This document shows, piece by piece, positions 57,122-64,000 of a DNA stretch of 64,000 bases; within the stretch, counting starts at the first letter, position 1, and each line of letters begins with the position of its first letter. The position numbers were made by a program, and so were the translations under genes. A model generated the notes under the pieces. It was not told where the DNA came from. It saw only the letters and a list, made by a program, of their open reading frames with translations, and ran no database searches. Where the stretch lies: the NCBI GenBank assembly GCA_902729315.2, contig LR746270.1:6255221-6319220 (forward strand), read 5' to 3'. This DNA is from Spirodela intermedia. Taxonomy: Eukaryota; Streptophyta; Magnoliopsida; Alismatales; Araceae.

Positions 57122-58861
57122 TGACATGACTTAGTCGTTATATAGTAAAACACGTAAATTTAAAATTTATAACACTAGAAAATATCAATTTTTAGATATT
57201 TAGAAGTACTTTTGAACAAATCTATCAATTATAATTTAATAAAAGTTCTAAAAATAGTGAGAATTTTTTAAGTTGATCACAAGGATGTAATATGATATCG
57301 AGTAATCTTTTAGATTTTTCTTCAAAGAATATGATTTTTAATAAATTTTAGTTTAAGAAATAAAAATAATATATATCTAAAATTTGTGAAAAAAAGAAAT
57401 AAGGATGTAGATGTCAAGATGAGATCAGCATCCGAGTAATGCAAATAAGATGAAAATAGAGTTCCGTCTAGTGATTCTTACATAAGTGATTAAAAATGAT
57501 TTAATTGATCAAATTAAAATCTATAAAAGTCAGAAGAATCATAATTAAATGAAGAACAATTTGATAAATTTAAATCACAAAAAATATCATTAAATGAAGC
57601 AAAAATTAAGTTAAAAGTAAAAAAATAGAGTTCTGACGTCACGATAGTAATGTGTTGACAATACGTCGGCAATGCATCAAAATCTTGAGCGTCTAGGAGG
57701 ATTGTCATGCAATGTTCATGGCCTCGAAGGTTCTCCTTAGACAAAGACGATATGGACAATTTCTAGATTTTCTTACAAAGTCTAAAGATCAATAAAATAG
57801 GTTGTCAAATCATCTCTGATGGTTGTCACCTAGCGAAGCAAAAAAATGGCGACTTAACAGCTCTCTAGCAACTGTCACCTGACAAAAAAGAGCTGGATGG
57901 AGGTGGGGTGCATGTTAGGAAGCTTCATCCTCAGGTCCGCGCAGCAAGAGGAGGCTCTTCATTGCATCCGGTATGCTCTCAAGAGGTGGCGACTCATCTC
58001 CTGGTAGATCGTCCTCTTCCCAACAACGGTTTGTTCGTCGATCAATTGAAGATCAATTCTCAATAGATTCATGATCATTTTATCATGAATCTTTCAATAA
58101 TTTTAGTAACAATGCTTTACGAATTGCGTTGATGAAATTTTTGTCAAAGATCAAACGATTCTAGTAGCTTAATCCTTCACTGGTGATCTACAGAAAAGTC
58201 ACAATTTAATCAAATAAAAATATGAATTTTGGCTCTGGTAGGATTCAAACCCACGCTAGTCGTCCACCTACATAAGAGAGAGGGAATAAGTTCTCTAATA
58301 CCTTATATAGTGACGTCATCATAATATCTTGTTGTTATAAAGAAGGAGTATTTTAGATATTAAAATCTTTGAAAACATTCCGAGAAAGATATGACCACCA
58401 GTTTAATCCCACATTGGTTATACACCAAATTTGGAGATGCATATATAGTAACGCGAATCCCTTTCTTACGTGTGTGTGACCACTCCTTGCCTTGTAGCCG
58501 GCTGGTCACTAGTGACATAGAAGGGGAGTGGCGCACACATGCCCCCATCGGTCCATAGCTGCTCGAGCCCCTACTCGCAGCTCCGCCCCGACTGCACTTT
58601 TAACCCACTTGTAGGCCTGATTGGCCGGAGGGGTCTCTCCTTTTTCTATTTTTTTATTTTCTTTTTCTTCATTTATCTCAAAAGTATGATTATAAAAATA
58701 ATATAAATTATTATAAAATCACATAATTAGTCAAAAAATGACATTAATCAACTAAAAATTACTTTTCATAAACTAACATAATTATAAGTTTATTTATCAT
58801 GAGTTAAGGCTAAAACTATATTATTTATTAATTATTAACTCATGATAATGAAGACTTATCA
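57122..58861 (+). mobile_element. LTR copy F of the 1.7-kb family
   Basis: Full-length: TGACATGACTTAGTCG ... AATGAAGACTTATCA. It is the same orientation as B, C and E. It includes the 'GCAAGAGGAGGCTCTTCAT' and 'AGGTGGCGACTC' blocks, the GGATTCAAACCC box at 58241-58252 and the 'CACTAGTGACATAGAAGGGGAGTGGCGCACACATG' block. The flanks GAGAG and AGGCG do not match, so no target duplication is visible; rearrangement or decay is likely. Confidence 0.85.
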
Positions 58862-59539
58862 AGGCGCTACAATGACATTAATATTTAATGAACTAAATAA
58901 AATAATAATTATATTAACATCACTATTATTTTGAGTTCACAATTTTTTAAAATGATTTGGGTCATTATACTCAACAGCCAATTGGCCATGGGAGGAGTTG
59001 TTCATATTCACATGTTTATTTTTGTAATAATTGATATGAAATATTCCTTAGTATGCCTAAAAAGCCTAATGATGAGTAGAATAGGTCTAAGATGATATGA
59101 TGCACTATGACAAAACCATGGGTGAAAAAAGTGCACAAAGTACCAAAGACTAAGAGTTTTTCACAAATTACCAACTTATATTTAATTGATTTCATGCCCA
59201 CTCCACTCCCTAAGTCTCTCTTCACATATTTTCTACAAGATCTGTCCTAAACTTATTATGCATAGACATTTTTAAGTGATTTGGTTAATCTCATGCCCCC
59301 TCACGTGACTAGTTTTTATAAAATTTTCACCAATTGTTTTTCATGACTTGTCAACTGCAAATCAAATATATCAATATTACTCACTTTTCCTTTTTTGAGA
59401 ATTTACAAGTTTGACAATCTATGATGAACCATTTACATAAAAAACAGCACCTAACTTTAGATCTTTCCCTTTCCACCATGTCACAAAAAATAGCACCTAA
59501 TAGGTGTGAACACGTTTCTGTTAGTGTCAACCCCTTTCT
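58862..59539. other. AT-rich intergenic region
   Basis: No gene or recognised repeat. Confidence 0.45.
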
Positions 59540-59785
59540 TTAAAAATATAACCTATTTTCCTTGGGTGTTGACCCATATGTCTAAAATGGAAACAATTGT
59601 GTAATGGGGTTGTATTTTCAACAGGTGTTGACACTTAGTTGTCAAGTGTCCACCTTGGAGACCTTTGCTTCCTCTAGTTGAGAAATTATCAGCCCTATTG
59701 AGAATACAACCCCATCACACAACGGTTGACATTCTAGATATAGGGGACAATGTCCAATGAAAATAGGCAGAGCTTTTAAAAAATC
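59540..59785. mobile_element. Foldback/MITE-like inverted repeat, arms about 100 bp
   Basis: The left arm (about 59540-59635) and right arm (about 59690-59785) are near-complementary. Landmarks on the left are TTTAAAAATATAACCTATTTTCC, ATGTCTAAAATGG and GTGTAATGGGGTTGTATTTTCAA. The right arm read in reverse gives TTTAAAAGCTCTGCCTATTTTCA, ATATCTAGAATG and GTGTGATGGGGTTGTATTCTCAA. A short loop separates them. A flanking 'CAAGTGTCCACCTTGG.GACC' segment occurs both in the loop (~59643) and just outside (~59797). It encodes nothing; it was probably moved in trans by a DNA transposase, or is a hairpin-forming satellite. Confidence 0.75.
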
Positions 59786-61703
59786 AGGTTAACACTTACT
59801 TTTCAAGTGTCCACCTTGGTGACCCTTGCTCCCTTTGGTTGAGAAATTTTGGCATCTTCTTCATTAGGTCACTATTAACTAGTCAATGTGTCAACCCAAC
59901 AGGTTTTAATATGTATTTTACAAAACTTGGTGAAGTTGTCGTTTTGCCTATAAAATACAAATATTTCGGCATCAATGATTGAAAAAAATTCAGCTCATCC
60001 ACATGAGCATTAATATTAAAAAAATATTATTTAAAAATCGAAATATACTTATATATTCTTGAATATTTATTTATTTCGTGCCAAGATCAATAGAAATCTT
60101 ATTTTAGTATAGCTTCCAAAATCATAAAATTCTTGCTCACATGCAGGAGAACCTTTAGGCTTTGTTATCTACATAATACAAAAGGAGTGCATTTAGGATA
60201 TGAAAACCCATCGACCTTAATATCACCTTAGAGTTATAAGACAACGTAAATCAAAAATCATTTTTTCTATAATTTAAAGATTATCAAATTTTAAATATAA
60301 TGAAATTATTTAATATTTGATAAATCAAGCACAAAATTTTTAGCCTTTAGTAAACTCTAAAAAAGGAAAGGATCATACACTCATTTCACAAAATCAAAAA
60401 TTCCAAAACACCACAAAAAGGGTTGAGCATATATTAATAACTATATTGGAATATTTTTGTCCTAAAAATATAGAGTTAAACCTACTCCATAAAATGAATG
60501 TTTTACAACTATTTTCAAGACCCAATAAACTACCATACACTATACGATATTAGAGCATGGTTGCTCTATTGGGTATTAAACACTTTCAAGACCATGCTAG
60601 TTCTATATGGTAGGTATTTAGAGCTACAATCCAATGATCAGAAAATATCCCAGCCTACCATCCTTTCACCTCTTCACATCTGACTCCAACTTTGGAAATC
60701 TTCTCCCCAAATTCAAGGGCTTCTGGTGCACCAATCTTGACACAACTATCTAGATCATGGTGTGACCTTATTGGTGCAATTTTTAACATCAGGGGTCTAT
60801 TGGTAATCCCTGATTGATCTATTAAAAGCTTCTTAGAACTAGATATAGCTGTAGGCAGATGACTTCTGACACCAATCTAACATATGCATACTACCAAAAA
60901 AAAGATGAGCTAGTGTGAAATTGTGCCATCAAATCTTCAAGCCTTTGAATCTCTCAAAAATGGCACACTCTAAATGTGTCCACAAAATTTGGGTATCTCT
61001 TGAGAACCCTATTACATATAGTAGAATTTTTTTTTAATAAATAATCTGCTCACATATATCCTCCATATTATTCTCTACATAGAAAGTTGTATAAACCTAA
61101 CTTATGTCTCCCAATCCCTTCTAGATATCACATTCCCTTTCCCACAATATTTGCATGCTTCTTAACACCCTTTTCATATACTCCATCAAATTCTGCCTCA
61201 CCCTCTCCACCTCCAACTCCTTCCTACATCTTCTTTGACAATCTAAGCACGGTTAGTCATGCCATTCAAAGTGAGCCTTCATAGCTATATTGGGGTCAGA
61301 TTCACTTCTTTACACATGTCAATGTGCCATCATGCATCGATGTTTGATACATAAATGAGTATTCAAGATTAAAAAATGAGCATATAGATCAAGCGATGGG
61401 TAAAAAAACACATTTGGTTGCAGATGAATTGAATCAACAAGAAAATAATGGTTATTAGGACCCATTAGATCTTTGTTGTGTAGTGCACAACCTTAAACCC
61501 TATTATATTCATGAACAAGTGGCTGATTCATCAATTTGATGATAAAAATACAGTTTATATGAGGCAACATATGACTTGTATGGATCTAGATTTCACTCCA
61601 CCCAAAATTGTAGTCTCCTTAGGCTATTTAACTACTTCAAGAATCTCAATTTTTTATAAGTCCAAGCTTGAGTGCTTCTTGTTCACTCAGTTTCACACCA
61701 ACC
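59786..61703. other. Intergenic, AT-rich
   Basis: Contains the outside copy of the 59643 segment near 59797-59850. A proline/serine-rich frame of 65 codons at 61087-61284 has no family. Nothing else is recognised. Confidence 0.4.
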
Positions 61704-62060
61704 CACAAAGATGGGACCTTTTAATCAGAATTGATTCTATATGTATTTCAAAGATAATTTAAAAAATTATAATTATTTTTTTCGAAATGAGCGTTCAGGA
61801 AAAAAATTCACAAAATCAGAGGTCATAAAACCTTTTTTTATATATAATTTAGTATGTAGATCATTAAGAGAAAATTCTCATAATTCTTCACAAAGATGGG
61901 ACCTTTTATAATCAAAAGGGATTCTCTCTATATTTCAAAAATAATTAAAAAAATTAGAAGTACTTTTTCTAAACGATTGTTTGGGCCAATTCTTCACAAA
62001 GGAAGAGGTCATAAAACCTTTTTTTCTCATAATTTAGTTTGTAGATCGTTAAAAGGATGA
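61704..62060. repeat. Tandem duplication, ~185-bp unit, two copies
   Basis: CACAAAGATGGGACCTTTTA begins at 61704 and again at 61889. Both units continue with TTTCAAA.ATAATT.AAAAAATTA, TTCACAAA, GAGGTCATAAAACCTTTTTTT, AATTTAGT.TGTAGATC.TTAA. The second unit is slightly shorter. The array ends about 210 bp before the RAD9 start codon. Confidence 0.85.
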
Positions 62061-62270
62061 TATCCACCACATCAATGGAGGGTAGCTTGAGATCAGAGAG
62101 AGAGAGAAGAGGAACACCCCTTGGAGAGGGGACAGGAGATCGAACCATTTCGAAATGTGATCCGAAACCGATAATGGTCCGATCGGCCCATTAGTTCATA
62201 AGTACAATTTTGAAAATATCTTTTAATATAGCAGTGAAGCTGGCGACTGGAGCAGGGAGGGAGACTAGCC
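62061..62270 (+). promoter_or_regulatory. Proximal promoter and 5' UTR of RAD9
   Basis: A short GA run (about 62096-62107) and a TTTTAATATAGCAG stretch at 62221-62234 (TATA-like) precede the ATG. The assignment rests on position only. Confidence 0.45.
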
Positions 62271-64000
62271 ATGGAGCTGTCCCTTGGCGGGAACGCTCTC
62301 AGGACCTTCACCCGCTCCGTCACCTGCCTGGCCCGCGTCGGCAGCGAGCTCGTCGTTCAAGCTTCTGCTTCCAAGGTCGGTGATCGACCCTCCTGCGCTC
62401 TCCCCCCCCAGATCACGGAGATCCGATTTCTATATCTTCCATGCGTTGATTCTTCTGTGGATTTGAAATCTGTTCGTGGATCAGCTGATCTTTCAGACGA
62501 TCAACTCCTCTCGGACCGCATACCAGTCCGTATCCTACATGCCTGATTTCTTCGATTCGTATGCCGTCTCTCCGTCGACTACCGCCGGCGGCGCTAACCG
62601 CGAGGTCCAGTGCAGCGTCCTCTTGAAGGCCATCTGCTCCATCTTCAGGACGCCGGTAAGCGCCGTCGACCGCCTTACCGTGGTCTTACCATCCCCGGAC
62701 GCCCCAAAAATCCAGTGGACTCTGGAATGTTTCAGTGGTAGGTAGCCGAATGTTTCCCTAACTTCTACCTCCGTTCTCCATGGCGGTTATCTTCCTTTGG
62801 AGGTGCTTGAGCCTGGATTGTGACCGGGGAAGTGTAGGGGTGAAGAAGACGTACTGGATCACCTGCAACGTTGAACCCGATGTGCACCAGCTTTCAATCG
62901 ACAGGGAGAGGTATCCGAGCAGCTTCGTGGTGAGACCGCGGGACCTTGCGCGTCTGCTTGGGAATTTCCAGTCGACGTTGCAGGATATTACAATTATCGC
63001 AACGGATCCCTCTGCGGCGCCTTCCGATTCCTGGGATGTGATTGGCGGGAAGGTCGTTGAGTTCCGCAGTTATATTGATCCACTGAAAGGTGGGTTGTCT
63101 GCAAATCACGTGGGGGGAACAGAAAATTGGAGGCTCATCTCTCTCTTTTTCCGTATCTAATCGACCCGTGTGGCCTCTCCTCCGTGCATATTTTTCTATC
63201 AGACAACACTGACACAGCATTGCATACCCAGCTGTGGGTAGACCCTGCCGAAGAGTTCTTGCAGTACACACATTCCGGGGAACCTGTGGACGTGACATTT
63301 TGTGTGAAGGAACTGAAGGTATTGATTTTCCATTCGGTATGATGTTCCAGTTGTCAATTATCTTTTGCTGCTAATTTTTTGGTTTGATGGAGAAACACCT
63401 ACTTCCATAAAGTCTTTTCCACCTTCAATAATCTATTGCATATATGGTTACTTTAGTGCTTCTCTATGGCCATCCTCCATACCGACAATGGCATTCGCTT
63501 CCCTCCTTGTCATGTTGAATTCTTTGGCCTTTTACACTTGCATTTTTTTTTCCTGTTCTAATTATCATCATTGTGGCGCTGACCATTGACAGGTGAACAC
63601 TGGTCAAGAATTTTGGAACTTTTTGCCATACACATTTTGACATGATCCCCAATGGATGGGAGAAAAGCCTTAAAATGATGGGTGGTAGTAGAAAAGTGGA
63701 TCACGCCTTCGTTTCTCATCCTAGTTTCTTGCATTTGATGTATAACATGTGTGCATTAGTTGCTTAATATATTGTTTAGAGACGGGAAGGATCCTATCTC
63801 CTTCTTTATCATTATCAGAATAAAACAGACATAATTGATTTATTTTGATACCTGTGCTTCTCTTTTTAACGTTTTTAGTACTATATTGATCATCTAATCA
63901 GCCTATGTTGCTTCTCAAATTTAGGCATTTCTTTCGTTTTGTGAAGGATGCGAAGTTGACATTCTTCTGTGTTTCGAGAAAGCTGGCGAGTAAGCCATTC
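62271..64000 (+). CDS. RAD9: Cell-cycle checkpoint clamp protein RAD9, 5' part (runs off the window)
   Basis: Five exons are visible: 62271-62375, 62485-62737, 62838-63089, 63203-63318, 63925-63989, with a GT donor at 63990; 263 codons so far. The N-terminus MELSLGGNALRTFTRSV, then GSELVVQAS, TINSSRTAY (family: T.NSSR.AY), VLLKAICSIFR, GVKKTYWI, FVVRPRDLARLL, VEFRSYIDP, VTFCVKELKAFLSFCE and VDILLCFEKAGE follow the RAD9 PCNA-like fold in order. RAD9 joins RAD1 and HUS1 in the 9-1-1 ring that loads at damaged DNA in the nucleus and activates ATR signalling and repair. Exon 2 was started at 62485 rather than 62497 because the longer form keeps LIFQ before TINSSR, as in relatives. The phosphorylated C-terminal tail lies beyond the window. 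Confidence 0.9.

Noticed and set aside
57122-58861. A target-site duplication around LTR copy F
   Set aside because: Left flank GAGAG and right flank AGGCG do not match; reporting one would be forced.
61087-61284. A 65-codon Pro/Ser-rich frame
   Set aside because: Low complexity and no family; the codon pattern does not differ from the flanking AT-rich DNA.

Overview
This is nuclear DNA of a flowering plant. Five protein-gene loci have GT-AG split exons with plant-type families, and they lie in a sea of degenerate Ty3/gypsy and Ty1/copia retrotransposons. GC-rich exons of the lipase and NADPH oxidase genes set in AT-rich flanks make a (probably non-grass) monocot my best guess, but this is inference only.

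Layout. (1) 0.5-3.0 kb, + strand: an 8-exon monoacylglycerol lipase/caffeoylshikimate-esterase-like alpha/beta hydrolase. (2) 3-10.7 kb: AT-rich DNA with a decayed minus-strand gypsy element (LTR, integrase end, gag, LTR) interrupted by other LTR pieces. (3) 11.35-17.24 kb, +: a 13-exon SR splicing factor of the SR34/SR30 (SF2/ASF) type. (4) 17.8-19.3 kb: a GC-rich repeat block and a solo LTR. (5) 19.76-25.07 kb, +: a GH1 beta-glucosidase with the 13-exon plant structure intact but three in-frame stops, so a young pseudogene. A second copy of its exon 1 at 26.6 kb runs into an LTR element. (6) 26.8-49.3 kb: a nested retrotransposon cluster. A minus-strand gypsy element (gag end to 3' LTR) was hit by two solo-LTR-like copies of a 1.6-1.85-kb LTR family whose 5-bp target duplications can be read directly (ATGGG and GTCAT). 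Athila/Tat-like gag-protease, copia RT and a minus-strand copia element with a 121-bp LTR follow. (7) 50.9-54.8 kb, - strand: a complete 10-exon respiratory burst oxidase homolog (RBOH), 888 aa, with one GC-AG intron. (8) 57.1-62.1 kb: another copy of the LTR family, a foldback element and a 185-bp tandem duplication. (9) 62.27 kb to the end, +: the first five exons of the checkpoint clamp gene RAD9, cut by the window edge.

The genes are unrelated housekeeping, defence and metabolic genes; nothing suggests that they act together as one pathway or cluster. I found no new defence system, CRISPR, rRNA or viral gene set. The most informative structures are the datable nesting order of the transposons, the BGLU pseudogene with intact splice sites, and the multi-copy LTR family lying in both orientations. 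All exon borders were placed by eye from splice signals, reading phase and family similarity; no alignment was run.
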